From positions 5,409,501-5,473,500 of the forward strand of contig CM044879.1 in the NCBI GenBank assembly GCA_024500155.1: a stretch of DNA of 64,000 nt, written 5' to 3'. Within the stretch, counting starts at the first letter, position 1. Each line of letters opens with the position of its first letter. Both the position numbers and the translations under genes were made by a program. The DNA comes from Chenopodium formosanum. Its lineage: Eukaryota > Streptophyta > Magnoliopsida > Caryophyllales > Amaranthaceae. The notes beneath the pieces were generated by a model. It worked only from the letters and a program-made list of their open reading frames with translations. It was not told where the DNA came from and searched no databases. This document shows positions 22,030-35,821 of this stretch, piece after piece.

Positions 22030-24178
22030 AAATATTTCAACTTCTAGCTGTACGTCCAAAAATAAAATGAAAACCATAGATTATTTCCTATATAATTGGT
22101 ACGACTTCTTATTTTATAATGCTGTTAATCATTTTGTACATTGTATTATAATTAGATCATTTGATTTGAAGGAATAATTAGAGGTAATTAAATGGTCCTA
22201 GGATATTAGAATAGACTGATTTGCGAAAGTCTATGTATGAGATCAGATAATTTAAACTATATTATTAGTCTTCTAATCATTAGGATTAAAACTTCCATTG
22301 TTTCTTAAGATTAAATAACATGCAACGAATTTAGACTTGAATGTATTTTTATTATATGTCTGTACACTATAGTACAAGTCGCTGCCAACAATAAATTATA
22401 CTATTACGTACAAATGATGGCTAATCGGCTATTTTTAACGCGGTTTACATTATTTAATTTAGTTATATTTTATTGGAAAATGTTATACACAGCCCTTGAG
22501 GCTACATATAAGCATTAAAAATGCACTAGAAAACTGTGTAAAGTTAGGAAATCATGAAAATATAAACACTAATTACACTGATTTACGAGTGTTTTTGTCA
22601 TGTATCCTAATTTTATACCATTTTCAAGAGTATATTAAATACTTATATTTAGCCCTTAGGCTACATATAACATTACCCTATATTTCTATTGTTTGATTTT
22701 GAATAATGATAAACTTTATTATGAGTGTAGTTTATAATGATGTTATTCTTTTTGAGTATGTTTTTTTTCCAAAAACTCGTGGTGCAAGATTATTGATGTC
22801 TAAATTGGTCACACAAAGAGTGTTTTTATCTTATACCGAATTTAATGAATTGAACAGACATAATCACATAAATTCCGTATATCTCAATTGTGCAAATTTC
22901 TACTCGTTTTAAAGATAGTTTGTCGAATGTTGTTTCAGTAGCTTTTGTATTCCCATAAAGAAGCTCACTCACAAAAGTTAATTTCATCAAAGTAGTGAAA
23001 ATTGTGTGAACAAATAAGTTGCAAAGAAAGAATACTGGAATTGTAATTCTGAAGCAAAGTTGTGTTTTTTGCGTTGAGATCAAAGACCAAAATAGTGAAA
23101 TACACGTTGAAAGTTCCTTCTTTAACATAAGCCTAGTAGCCTACCGTTAGCACATAAAGTCTTCCAATTTATTTACTCTGCTTTTCTTTTCTGTTTTTTT
23201 TTTTCAACTTACTTTGTATCTGAGTTGTGAATTTGATGCTAAGCAATACAGTTGAACTTTTATTATTGCTTTTTTATTGTGCAAAACTTCATTAAAACTT
23301 TAAAAGTGGGATTTAAGTCTTTCAACTTTCAAATCTAGGGGTGAAGTATGTAGATGTATGTACTGAAACGCGACTATATATACTTTTTATAATATCGGTT
23401 TTAGGGTTGAAATTAGATTCATATATACATATTATCATAGACTCTGTCTTCAAAAAAAAAAAAAATAACATCATAGACTCGAATAACAAATTTTCTGTTT
23501 AAAACAGATCTAAGTTAGGATGGCTGGGGTTGGAAAATTGTAGTCGTACATGGACCAATTTACATCCGAACCAGACTATTCATGGTTTAGTCCATGCTAG
23601 TCATGACTTAAGTTTTTCTGCTTAGAAATAATGAACCCACAGGCCACAACCTACCCACCTCACTCCATCACCGGCTCAAGCCAATTCTGTTCCTGTCACA
23701 CCAATCGGTCAGTCATTGGACTTTGTTCATGATCATGGTGTGAGTACTGGTCATCTTAACAAAACTTATCTAATGACTAAACCATCTAAGAGGACGTCCT
23801 TAACCCTGTTTTCAAGTCGAGGTCTTTTACAAGTATCCTAAGTTCCGGATTTTATGAATTCTCTAAATCATCGACAGGAAGAAATAGTTCCTATAAAACT
23901 CTGATTACAGTTAGCACCACAGTAAAAATAATTCCGAATTATCATAGAGTAACGGGAGTATTGCTTTATAAGCGAAAGCTATGTTGATAAGCCATTTGTA
24001 TTGCTTTAACTTAAGTACTGTAAATAAAAACTAACATTCAGATATTTACAAAAGCAAATCTGCCATTCTACAGAATAGTTTGGTTACTTAAAGAAGCGAA
24101 AATTCCAGTCACACGCTTACAAGGGAAACCATGGCTTAACACTAATTGAACACACGAAATAAGGTATACAAGGCAATA
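22030..24178. other. Intergenic, no gene recognised
   Basis: AT-rich DNA. Two GCCCTTnAGGCTACATATAA words occur about 160 bp apart (about 22491 and 22652). A micro poly(A) insertion lies at 23434-23480. Short open frames here lack family features. Confidence 0.55.
23434..23480 (+). repeat. Micro poly(A) insertion with 11-bp target duplication
   Basis: ATCATAGACTC at 23434-23444 and 23470-23480 flanks TGTCTTC, 14 A and a short TAAC. Confidence 0.7.
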
Positions 24179-27100
24179 TTATGCTGCTTCAGCAAATCCA
24201 ACCTGGAGATTTCCATAGTCGAATACAGTATGATACCGCCCCATGAAGATATCTCCCAGAATCCTGCATCATTTTCAAGTGCATGAGTTGAATGTCAAAA
24301 ATGTGTTCGCTGTATGAAAGTGAAATACGAGTACATTTTCAAGTGGATGGATACAAAATGCATACCAGATTGGTCCACGGGGAGGGGGAACATCCAAAGC
24401 AGTAAATCCACTGATACACTGTGCAGCAGAACCCTCACCAACCTTGAGTATGTACTGAGCATTTAAACACACGAAAATGTTAGTGTAAGCGACATTATGC
24501 CAGTTTATTTGCTAATACCATTAAGCATAACACGACAAGTTAATAGCGTAGAGCTAAAAGAAGCACAATGAAAACCATGCATTGCTGAATACTGATTTCA
24601 AATTTCATATGTATGACCATAACTTAGCAATAACAATGCATATAAAGCATACTTTACCTCCTCAGGTCTAAGTACAAATTCCTTCCCTGAAATAGTAAAG
24701 GCAACCGGGGGCATCTTAGAAACTTGGGAACAGTCAACACCTGATTGTCCCAATTGGTTTGGAATTCGATCACATAGCTGCGTGTTTTCGAATAGCAGAG
24801 TTAGAAAGGACAATAATTTCTAATCGAGGGTTATCTTACAATATTGTTGAGATGACCCACCTGATTGGCATAACTTATTACACGATCCTGGGTCGCATTC
24901 TGCTTAAGTTGACTCTCCATCCACACAACAGCCATCTCACAAGCAGAGCACATACCATCAGGTGAGCTGTCAGAATTCTGCTCATCTACTACTGACTCGA
25001 TCCCCATGCTGCAAGAAGTAAATTAACCTCTTTCAATAATCACAAAATATTCAATATATAATTTGATATATATCACAAAATAGAATGTTCAGTTCCAACA
25101 CCTACCTAACACCATGTCTGCCATCATAAGCACAGACACCAATTTGAGAGCAAACCTTTTTAGGGGACTCCTATCAAAATAAACAAAGGTGAAATCAGTA
25201 AGTACTACGCAAAAGTTCTACTCTTTTAAAAGTATTTATATATAAATGCCAAATTAATGTAAGCGCCTAAATCCGGCACAAGTCTGCAACTGTACTCATT
25301 TATATATAAATGCCAAATTTATGTAAGCGCCTAAATCCCGCACATTGTACTCCTTACACTTCAGATTCTTCAGAAAATTCAAATTGTTCATGTACTCATT
25401 TCATTTCAGATTCTTCAGAAAAGTAGTTAAAAGTTCTAACAGTCTAAGCAAGACTGCAAGAGCATGAAGCATCAAACAAAAAAAAATGTAACAAGAAACT
25501 CAACTCACCTCTGTAAATAATAGATTGATCATTGTTTGTCCGTACTGCTGAACTACATTCTTACATGCCCGATTGGCAACACCTGAAGCCCCAATAGCCT
25601 CGTTTATCTGGGTAATAACGGTCTGCATACAATGTGATAGCAATTAGTATCTGCATTAGCAGTTTAGCACGAGCATTGGTACAAAATTTTTTGAGCTATG
25701 TCCTTGAGGTCTTAACTAACATAGTAACCCTGGACATAAAGTACTACAGAATACTTATGCTAAGGAAATCCAATGCCAAATGTGAAATGTAACACATAAA
25801 TTCATCATCTGACCAGATAGTACCAAATGCAAACAGTTTTAACATACAATGCTAGCTCTACATTTCCGCCTATCCACATGACACTCATAGTCATATCTAA
25901 AGTGGAGCCTGTCAAGCAAAAATTTGGTGCAAATGTACAACCTATGCTACTTGGACTCAAGTATTGGTGTTAAACATTGGTGTGCAAGTATCAGAATCAG
26001 CTATTCACAACAATTCCATGAACCTTGAACCAATTTAAGCGTCAAGTTTACATACCAATATCGCAGTGTCTAGGTCTCTAAGACCAGACAAGGTTATTTA
26101 AGTAAATTATCTAGTCCAAGTAACATAATAGTGTACACCATCAACAAGCGTGAGGATAGGAGCCTAGGACACCCATCTTGTAGAGTTACTATATAGTGAC
26201 AATACAGATAACAATGAAGACTAACCGTAGGGCCAGCCAACAAAGATGTTCCAGAATCTGCAATAGCTGCGCATCCACCTGAGCAATACCCTACAGATAA
26301 CAGCGGAGTCTATCAGCATCATAAATAACAAAACAGAGGAAATTGAAAACAAGCAGATTTGTTAAGTTCCTTAGATGTTGAAATGTTTATCTTATTGTTA
26401 AGAGCATAGTCCAATAACTCCAGTTTCCCACCCCTTATAATTGGCTAATGCCTGCATTTTTATAGTAACAAGATGCATACCTGTAGTTTTACCATTGATA
26501 AGAACATCACCCATATCGAACTGCCAACAAACAGATTATTGAAGTAAGATACTAAGATCCATGATTATATTTAATTTGTCAAACATAAACCTTTCACAAA
26601 TTAAACAGATACCTGCCAATAACCCTTCCTGGTTACAGGAGCATATGTGTGCTTGCCTTTAAAGTGCTTTGGGTCAACCCCTCCAAAGACAAGTTCACCA
26701 CCTTCGTTGTCTTCTTCTTTACGGTTAAGCCAAAATGAAAATACAGGGTCCTTGATAAGCCCTTGCTTAACCATATTGTACCTTGAACACAAGTATTGTC
26801 AAATTAGTTTTTCGTTATTGAAATGACAACTGCCCCAAACCATCCTACTTATGATGAGTTGAGTCAAATTACTGTATAAGACAATAAAAGGATATGATAA
26901 CATATTTTTCCTTTTTCCTTTTGACTTTTAACATTAAGGTATCTCAAAATCAATTGAGTATGATCCTCTTCAATGCATAGAGAAGATTATTTAACGAGGA
27001 AAAGATTATGATTTTAGTTCATGAGGTAACTGCAAAGCTTACCAAACTGGAACAGCATTCCCAACTGCTATTTCTTGGAACCCTAGTCCAAGTATCCCAT

Positions 27101-28661
27101 CAAACTTGGCAACCACGAATGTGATGCTAGGCTCTCTAGTGGTTTCAATGAATTTCTGAGAAATAAACACAAAGTTATCAAAAGATGACTAATTAGCCAA
27201 TTACCACTAAGAACTGAAGTTGAGTTGATTCTACTTACCTGGTCCTTTACAACAAGGTCACCAACCTCCACGTTATCTGCACTGAAGAAACCAGATACGG
27301 ATCCAGAACCATATCGAATGGCAGCAGATTCTCCTGCATTGGATATAGTCAAGAATTAAGATACATGAGAAATCTCAACTATGATCAGTATGATGTTGAG
27401 AAGAAAAAAAGTTTCGTAATAACGTTATCAGAAAATAGTCAATTACATATTAACGTCCCAAATATCCAATCATAGTTCACACATAAACAGCTATAAGCTT
27501 ATAACAGTATATTATATTATGATACTGCGCTTGACTTCTTATACAGTGTACAGAGTAGTGACTAGTGAGTAATTCTCCTTTTTTCTGTTAGTCTGCTCAA
27601 AATCATTTGTAATACTACGTATTCTAATCAATACTCCAGCAATGGCACCGAAGACAGAAAATAGAGTCCCAAGGGAATCAGAAAAATATATCACCTAGCT
27701 ACAATTCGTGCACACACTTGCGCACAAGTACAACAAAAACATACCAGAATACAGGCAAATATCACATAAACAGTCATTATCATTTGTAGAGTATCAAGTT
27801 GTAAAGACTGAAGTGATAATTCCTAGAACCCTGTAATCTATAAACGGAAAAGGCGAATACAATAAGCAAAGCATCAAAACATCATGAAGTTAAAATAATT
27901 GTGTGCATCAGACAGAATTGAAATTTTGAAACAGGTATGTATGTAAACATGTCCAATTACAGTAATACACCTAACTTCACAATGAAAAAAAGGGTATCAC
28001 TGAACAATCATAAAAGTAAGTCAGTCGCCGTCCTGGCAAAGTACAGATTTCATAAGCTTTTCAACATATTAGTTAAGGCATATCAAGAGAACTATAGCAA
28101 CCCCAAAGAGACTGATGAAGAAAGATTAACATACCATCCTTCTGGTAAGTACTAGAAGAGCCAGAATTGTACTTGGCATGGAAGAAGCAAGCAATCTGCA
28201 CACAAAAATTCATGAACATAAGACATTAAGAAAATTGAAAATTGATATTTCGAGGTGACAAATATTAGCCATGACTGTTATTATTAGTTACTGACCGAGA
28301 AGTAGCACTTTGATGAAGGCACCCACAAATTAGAGCTACCAGTATCAAAAATAACAGTGAATTTCTGAGGGGGAGTACCAACACCAATCTCCCCAAAGTA
28401 TTGAGCATCCATATAATTCTTCAGGGCAACAATATCACCCTCCTCTACATCTCTAAGTTCGCCAAGAACGTATTTCCCTAGGGAAGATCTCAGTTTCTCC
28501 CTATCTTTCAACCCAAGCCGAGAAGCAACACGAGTATTCTGATCAAATTTCTTCTTTTTTAATCCAACTCTAAGTAATCCATCATTGGATGTTGCAAGGA
28601 CCAGTGGCATCAGAAATAATGAAAGAAACAGCGGAATCACAAGCACCTTAGCTTTAACCAT
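24179..28661 (-). CDS. Vacuolar-type aspartic protease with saposin-like insert
   Basis: Thirteen coding exons on minus: 28661-28296, 28195-28135, 27333-27239, 27155-27043, 26781-26613, 26520-26481, 26290-26226, 25622-25509, 25170-25106, 25008-24861, 24777-24658, 24454-24366, 24263-24179. All have GT-AG borders and add up to 509 residues, the usual family length. Features in order are: signal peptide (about 1-24), propeptide, first catalytic motif IFDTGSSNLWVPSS (Asp106), flap RYGSGSVSG, second catalytic motif IADSGTSLLAGPT (Asp293), plant-specific saposin-like insert (about 315-417; KNVVQQYGQT, then MCSACEMAVVWMESQLKQN and LCDRIPN) and C-terminal GRYHTVFDYGNLQVGFAEAA. The protein matures in the secretory pathway/vacuole and cleaves proteins at acid pH. 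A leader intron lies upstream of the ATG. No lesion is seen. Confidence 0.96.
25235..25344. repeat. Short tandem duplication in protease intron
   Basis: About 45 bp (TATATATAAATGCCAAATTA.. then GTAAGCGCCTAAATCC) is repeated after 64 bp within the intron between coding exons 8 and 9. Confidence 0.8.
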
Positions 28662-28667
28662 CTTGAC

Positions 28668-29876
28668 CTATCAATGAAGTTGCAGTTTACATCAGATAAT
28701 GAATGCTACGAAAACGAACTGCAATAGACAGGAAACGATGACTCTTGATTTCAGAAAAAGAGTGATCATGTCCTTGTTGTAAGAAGCAGACCTTCCTGCC
28801 TACTTAGCGCGTTTTGCCAACCAAACAACTTTAAATTCCTTACTTACTAAGAACTTCTATCACCTTTTATTGGGAAAAAGAGTAGCATACATAACAAAAT
28901 TATCTTCTGCATTCTACATATAGGCTTTTATAATCCGCTCAATAATGTTCCATACAAAAGCTAGGGGTTTCGGGTACTTCCATAATTTCTATGCACGTTT
29001 ATGTCAACCAAACAAGCACTCGAACAAATCTAATCATTTGTTGCATACTGTCTAAGTCTATCTCATCAACAATTTTAACCCTAAATCAAATGGGTGTTAC
29101 ACTATCATACCATTTATTCATGTATTCATATAGCATAAATCTTTGATGCTCACAACATCATCTTTTCCTAATTAAGCTAATAGTTACACCATATGCCACT
29201 TTCTATAATTATATCATTGTAAACACATAAAATAACAAATTTACAAAAGTGCCTTTCAATCTGAAGGTACTAATACTCCGTAACACATTACAACTCAAAA
29301 AACATTACTTTATTTTACAAAACTTAATGATTAAAATTTGTAAATTTAACTGCCAAATTATTTCAAAACAGAAGTTAAAATCTCATATTATATTTAATCA
29401 CCTAACAGTCTAAATAATTCCCTATAGTACTGAAAGTCTGAAACAAATTCCAGGAATAAATAATTAAATATTGTTTCTCTCCTTTAGAAAATTAAAAAAA
29501 AAAAAAAAAAAAAAAATGGAACACACAAACTATACAATGCCAGAAAATTCTCTCTTTATTATCTCCTTATTTTATGATGCACACCATAAAGATGGCTCCT
29601 TTATAACGGCTAAATATCAGTAAATAAAGCTCAATATTTTTGTAATATTATCAATGAAATATAACTGATTATACAATGCATGCACTCAGAAAATGACCTT
29701 AAAATTTCCTAAATTAATAAAATTGAATAAGAAAAAAACCCATGTACAGAAATTCACAGAACTACAAATGAAAATTCAATCAACCAAAAAAATGTACACA
29801 AAATAGATTAAAGATTCAAAATTTGAACAAAATTGTAATGATAACTGCAAAATTAATCAAAAAGAAGAAATCTTAC
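28668..29876 (-). other. Leader (5' UTR) intron of the aspartic protease
   Basis: Donor CTCG|GTAAGATTTC at 29876 and acceptor GATAG just 6 nt before the ATG codon. The 5' UTR exon would be about 29877-29985 (CT-rich on minus). Leader introns often raise expression. A poly(A) run lies at about 29493-29515. Confidence 0.65.
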
Positions 29877-30010
29877 CGAGTTCTAAAGGTGATGAGAGAC
29901 AGTGTGAGAGTAGGAGAGAAGAGAGAAAAGATGAAATGGTGAAGTTTTAAAGACTTTGACAAGTTTTTTTAAAGTCCCCTGCTTTTTCAATTTGTAGAGA
30001 CAGAGGTTTA

Positions 30011-30018
30011 TTTATATA
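30011..30018 (-). promoter_or_regulatory. TATA box of the aspartic protease
   Basis: TATATAAATAAA on minus, about 130 bp upstream of the leader-intron donor. Confidence 0.6.
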
Positions 30019-30498
30019 GAATTATATTAGACTGGTAGGTGATTAAAATTAGCACTTGTACTACCAAGTGCCAGGAGTTTTCTGTTTTGTTTTTCTTTAA
30101 AGTGATTAATTATAAGCATTAAATACATTTCATACACGATATACACGAAATGCAATTACGTGTTAATTGATGCATTAATTTGTTTTAATTAATACTTTTT
30201 ACGTTATTTTAGATGAAACATGCTTCTTTTCATGTTTGTCAATTCACATTATAATATACTCCGCATCAAATATCTTTAATTGATTGTAAAAATTACTCCG
30301 TATATCTTTAATAAATTAACAAGGAATTTGTTATGGAAAAATGATAATTTGAAGATATACAATGAATGTAGCTTTAATTGTTTTTTTTTTTTTTTTGAAA
30401 AAAAAAAATCAAGCTTAATTAAAAATCTCACGTAACTATATTTTTTCTTGTAAGTTTAAATCACCATAAATAATGATACCAAGGGTGCAATCTATACC

Positions 30499-30543
30499 TA
30501 TATTAATCTAATTTTTTTTTGACAAGTATATTAATCTAATTTT
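30499..30543 (-). repeat. Micro poly(A) insertion with 13-17-bp target duplication
   Basis: TATATTAATCTAATTTT occurs at 30499-30515 and 30527-30543. On minus the inserted piece reads CTTGTC followed by A's. Confidence 0.65.
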
Positions 30544-31302
30544 AACTTATCTAAAATGATTAAATTCAATTAAATTCGAGTATCAAATTACATGTCCTCC
30601 AAAAAAAATTCTCTAAAATATGTAAATATTACAAAAAAGTCAAATAGGGTGTTTTGTATTAGGGTGATCACATATAAAAATTGGTGAAATTCTAATGTTT
30701 TAGCTATAAGAAAACGGAGGAAGTATTTATCAGACAGAATTTAATATACTTAGCACTTAAAGGTTATATTAATGTATTAGTAAAATGCCCAAAAAATCTT
30801 GCATGTAATGTAGGTCGTTCGTTCTAATAAGTGAATTGATCCTAGCCGTTGGATTAGGATAGAGTGGAATGTTGTTTGAGTTGAGTATGTCACTTAAAAG
30901 TCAGAACTCAATGAGTTAAGGTGTAGAGTAATGAGATATGGAATTGGATGTGATGAACGGTGAGGATGATGTGAAAAGTGGGTTTGTGGGACCCACTTTT
31001 TGGAGTAATGGATTTCGTGGGTGTTGTGAGTGAACGACAAGAGAGTTCGGAATTTAGAGAAAAAGATTGCAAGAAACAACTGAATTTAGGTTACGTGGCT
31101 TTGAAGTGGGGTGAAGTTCGTTTTACAAACCTTTTTTGCACTCATCATATCTCATATTCCTCCACCTTTTATATTGTATCAAGTCGTTTTCCTTGTGTTA
31201 CTTTACCTCACAATGAACTTTCCTTATGTACACCTTTATATTATATATCAAATCCGATTATTTGAATTGAATAGTATAAAACACTGTCAAATAACAAAAT
31301 AA

Positions 31303-31415
31303 AGGTTTGGTCTAATGGTAAGGTTTGCATCTCATAAATCATAAAATTGAGGCAGTGGGAACAAATACCACTAGAGACATTAGCTTGTAAACCCTGTGAG
31401 AGGTTTTTTTTATGG
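31303..31415 (+). mobile_element. tRNA-derived SINE fragment (tentative)
   Basis: GGTTTGGTCTAATGGTAAGG resembles a Pol III A box. About 60 bp on, GTGGGAACAAATACCAC resembles a decayed B box (GTGGGTTCAAATCCCAC type). ACATTAGCTTGTAAACCCTG and a T8 run follow. Target duplications were not found. Confidence 0.4.
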
Positions 31416-32591
31416 TAATAAGGTCATTCTCCTCCTATCGAGAATATGATAAACAATTAAACACTAATATGAAATCAAATAATCAAAAAATAAATAGAGA
31501 GAGTATTATGGAATATCTTGTCAGTTGTCATGCACATACCCAAACAAAAAATGTAGTGTTGCGCCCGAAGTAAGGTGTAGAGTGCAAGGAACACGTAGTT
31601 TTAGGTAACACTATGTTGTTTGCACGCTTTGTACTTAGCAACTAGCTATCAATTTAGCTAGTAGTGGAGCCAATTCTGATATTTAAGCCTTTAAGTAGAG
31701 GATACCTTCTTGTTTTTCAGTTATCTTATGTTCCATATTAGTGCGTGTGTAATGCGGTGATGAGGTAATAGCTAATCGAAATAAACATTTTAAAATATGG
31801 TTTTACACCAAAACACCTCAGCCTTGGCCTTCTACTTTCACGGTTTCACCGCTATGCCTAATTGCCTAAGAGTAGATTTGATTTGTTTTTTTGTTATAAT
31901 GCGACGTATTTAATACTCCGTACCACTACAAAGATAAAAGTAGGATTCGGTATATTATAGAGATGCCAATAAGCTAATGAGTAGGAAACATACATTCCTT
32001 TGTTTAAAGTTGAACATATTTGTACCGTAAGTCTAAATTATACAAGTGATAATTTGTTATAATTATTTGCCAAATGAATAATGTCTACAATCCTTACGAC
32101 CTAACCTATACCAAAAGCGGTGAATGATTTATTTTTCAACAATCATCAAGTATCATTCTCTCTTCTTCCATCATTAAGTGTTCCATTATCAATCATTAAT
32201 TGCTTATATAGGTATAATTTAAATGTAAATTATGTAATTGTTAGGAATAGGTTTGAAACCAATTGGTGGGAGAGATAGTCTTACCTTTCCCTTACTCTTA
32301 ACAAGACTTTTAGTAATAAATTTTGGTGAGGGAGATGGGCTGAAAGGTAGAGTGAGTACAGAGTTTAATGAGCCCAGTCCAAAGACTGTCAACTAAATAG
32401 AGCCCAAAATACTAATAATTGGACACTTAACTTATTGGGCCATATATGCATGGCCATGGAAATGAGCCCAAAGAATAACAACTAAGCCATGACATGATAT
32501 GTTATAAGGCTGGCCTATATTATGATGAGTGATACAGCTCATTGCATAATGGAAGAAAATTCGGATAACAACTAAACTTGCTTTTAGTGAG

Positions 32592-33041
32592 TAGGGATGG
32601 CAACGGGTCGGACTCGGAGCGGATTATGCTAAATACGACTCCGACCCGACAGGAAGTCGGAGGTTAAATCCGACATCCGACTCCGACTAAAGTCGACTCC
32701 GACTCCGATTCGACCCGATTCCGATTTTTTTTTTTTCATTATTTAATATACTTTGAGATGTTGGGCTGTTTGGGCCTTTACAACCCACTCCCAATGCCAC
32801 CATGACCCACACAAAAATCCACTATCTATTGGAGTCGGATAATCCGTCAAAGTCGGACATTTGTCGGAGTCGGATTTTTTCTCGGATTTTTTGTGGGATC
32901 CAACTCCGACCCTTCTCCGACTCGGAGTCGGATTATTTTAACGGAGTCAAACTCGGATTTTTTTTCTCGGACTCGGAGCGGATTTTTTTACCTCGGATCG
33001 GGGCAGAGTAGGGTCGGATCTGGACAAGATTGCTATCCCTA
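32592..33041 (+). mobile_element. hAT-like MITE with TCGGAG arrays (450 bp)
   Basis: Termini TAGGGATGGCAAC and TTGCTATCCCTA are inverted repeats. A perfect 8-bp duplication TTAGTGAG flanks it (32584-32591, 33042-33049), the hAT hallmark. The interior consists largely of CTCCGA on the left and TCGGAG on the right, making a large imperfect palindrome. Confidence 0.9.
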
Positions 33042-33695
33042 TTAGTGAGTAAAATGTTATATGTTGATCCAACTTTTCATTTGTTCAAAATACTACAACA
33101 TGAAAACATCCCTATAAATACTTTTCATAAGTTATGTTACATGAAAAAAAAATAATAATAATAAAGAGAGAAATGTCAAATACAAATTACTCTTCGGGTT
33201 ATTTATTGCTTCATATAAACAAAATACGAAGTATTAAGCTCGTAAAAATTCAGTAAATAGCTACGGAGTACTTGAAATTAAACAATTCATACACTGCACA
33301 GTACATATCAATAACTTTTAAAGAAATGGAGATCAATTTGAGATTGGATAGCTAAAGTTATTTAGTCATTACTTTCTTAATCTAAATTATGAGTATGTTC
33401 CGAAATAATTTAAACTTTTTTACAATGTATTATTTTTCTGGCTTTACCGGCCTTTAGACTTTAGAGTGTTTAGACTAATATGTCCTTCAAGTTAAAGTTA
33501 AAAAGAGAGATGTTTTTCTCAGTCTTTATTTTAGAATGGAATATCTATTATTAAATTTATTTTACAAGCAAATATTTATTTTAAGATACATTATAAGGTT
33601 AGCCAAGGCCAATAGCCCTAAGGGGGGAGTAGAAGGTTATTTCTTCTGAAGGTCTTAACCGTTAATTCATAACTTCAAATCTTTACACAGATTAA

Positions 33696-33879
33696 GGATC
33701 TGTTCTCATACGATTATTTTCAATTTCAGTCCAGTTCAGTTTAGTTCAGCTCTAATAAGTTCATTTCAGCTCCTGATTTCCTTCTCTTATAAAATAATTC
33801 ATTTCATTTCAGTTCAGTTCAGCTCTAATAAGTCCAGTTCAGTTCATTTCAGTTTATTTCAGTCAATGAGAACAGGCTC
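33696..33879 (-). mobile_element. Harbinger/Tourist-like MITE with TTCAG arrays
   Basis: GGATCTGTTCTCA / TGAGAACAGGCTC termini with TAA duplications (33693-33695, 33880-33882). The interior is made of TTCAG pentamers and a CTTATAAAATAATTC core. Same family as 8604-8835. Confidence 0.85.
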
Positions 33880-33908
33880 TAAATCAAATTATAATACCCC
33901 AGCACAAA

Positions 33909-33924
33909 GCGAAAGGTTATTCCT

Positions 33925-33967
<43 letters not shown>

Positions 33968-33980
33968 CGAAAGGTTAATT
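33909..33980 (+). repeat. Micro poly(A) insertion (about 41 A) with target duplication
   Basis: GCGAAAGGTTA at 33909-33919 and 33967-33977 (AAA also precedes both copies). Between them is TTCCTC followed by about 41 A. Confidence 0.75.
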
Positions 33981-35763
33981 CTAAAAATCGTTGTAATTAG
34001 CATTTTCTTTATCCCCAAAAACCATAAATTATGCAAACTTTTTCTCACAGTTGCTTTTGTTTTTTTCGTAATTTAGTCTTATTTAAGCTGCTAATTAGTA
34101 AGCTTCAAGAGTTCATGATACATTACTTCAGTCTCTATTGTACGTATTCGATAGTCTGTAAAGAGTTCTGAGTACAATAATTGATATAGACTTCAACAAC
34201 GAACCTAGTTGACATACATCCACGGTTAAAATGAATAATACAGTACGTTGTAGTTATCTAAGTTCTTACGTTCTTTTATAAATATTTTTGTCAATTTTAG
34301 ACAGTTGTTATATGAACCTAAGACATTCATTAACTTTGGTTAAAATCATGACGTATAGAATATGATAGCATGATGCAAGTAAACTTGACAAACATACGAA
34401 CATTTAGTCATTGCTGTGTCTTCTAGCAACGTCTTAAACAGCTGTTTTTTTTCTCAATCACTTGTCAATTACAGCTAGTTTTCTAACCATAATATATATA
34501 ATAGTTTTTATTATATTGTACAAGAAAGTGAGAACACGAAAGTATATATAAATAAATTAATACTAATTGGAATCCTTAAATTTTGATTAGGGACGAGATA
34601 TATGCGTGGACCAAAGACTCCTAACGTCAATTAGATGATAACAAATTTTATATTAACCGCTAGAAACGCTCAATGTTCGTTGAAAATGTTAATGCTTTGA
34701 AGGAAGTCCTTCACATTCAGATAATCTAGCATTCTAGCAGGCAATCTACATGTATTTGATTTTGAATCGGTACTCATTTTGAACAAGCTCAAATTATAAA
34801 TGTACGTTTATTTGATGAATGTGTCATATAGAGGACCCTAGTTAATATGAGCACGCAAATGAGCATGGACTCTTAAGAAGAGTACGTGCTAAGTTAACTA
34901 TGCTAATTTCGATCCATATTTTATCCTATATGTACTATAATATTATACAGAGTACTATATGTTATATACTAAGAATGTTGGAGTTAATATATTTTTGGTT
35001 GAAGCTTTGATGTATGTGTGAAACATTTGAGAAATTAAGGTCTTTCGTCGATTTATCTTTACTGGATGATTTGGATGTATGTAGTATAGTTTGAGAAAAA
35101 TTGACTAATTGAGCTTTATTTTGAAATTTAAAGTTTAAACTAGACAATCAATTGTCAACACCTTACGATAACCCTATGAATAAATTGTCTAGATCAGTAG
35201 TACAGTCTAAATCTAACATTGCAACTTGATGAGAAAATTAAAAATTAGAAGTAGAGTACATACAAATATATCTAATGCAGTAGTTCATGTTTTGACGAAA
35301 ATTGATTGCAATATACAACTCCACATCTCATATTTTATGTTAAGATTTCTACTTCGTATTCTATAATTATATCACATATGATATAAAGACTAGCTTCGTA
35401 CGTACTGAATGATGTACACATTGGCTGACCAATTAAGCTATAGAAACGCTCAACTTTGCTAACCTTAGCTTGAAAGGTTCAAACTCTCTAGATCAATTGT
35501 ACATACCTTCTAAATTGACATCGATCAGATTATTTATTACGTACTTTATTAGGGATATTTAGTCTACTTAATCGTACATTCCTTCATATATAATCATGAA
35601 TAATAATTTTGAATTAGCACGCATTATGACTCCCCATTTTGCATTAACATGCATTATGACTCTCCACATAAGAAATCGATACTAGGGTGTCAAATAGTTT
35701 TCTATCAGAATATTTAACTTATCTCCTTTACTAATTTATCTCACTAGTAAGACACAGGAATTA

Positions 35764-35821
35764 CTTAGTCTCTAATCTCTTTATCTTTTTTTTGACTCTC
35801 TTAGTCTCTAATCTCTTTATC
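35764..35821 (-). repeat. Micro poly(A) insertion with 22-bp target duplication
   Basis: A perfect 22-bp direct repeat begins CTTAGTCTCTAATC at 35764-35785 and 35800-35821. On minus the 14-bp insert reads AGAGTC followed by eight A. Confidence 0.75.

Larger units (their letters stand above)
30019..32583. other. Intergenic, no gene recognised
   Basis: No supportable gene. A plus frame at 30978-31265 is open for 95 codons but resembles no family I know and overlaps an opposite open frame. A SINE-like fragment (31303-31415) and a micro-insertion (30499-30543) are listed separately. Confidence 0.55.

Noticed and set aside
21780..22030. Organelle DNA insertion in a GC-richer stretch
   Set aside because: I recognise no plastid or mitochondrial gene sequence there.
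30978..31265. 95-codon plus frame
   Set aside because: No recognisable domain, overlapping opposite frame; kept only as intergenic note.
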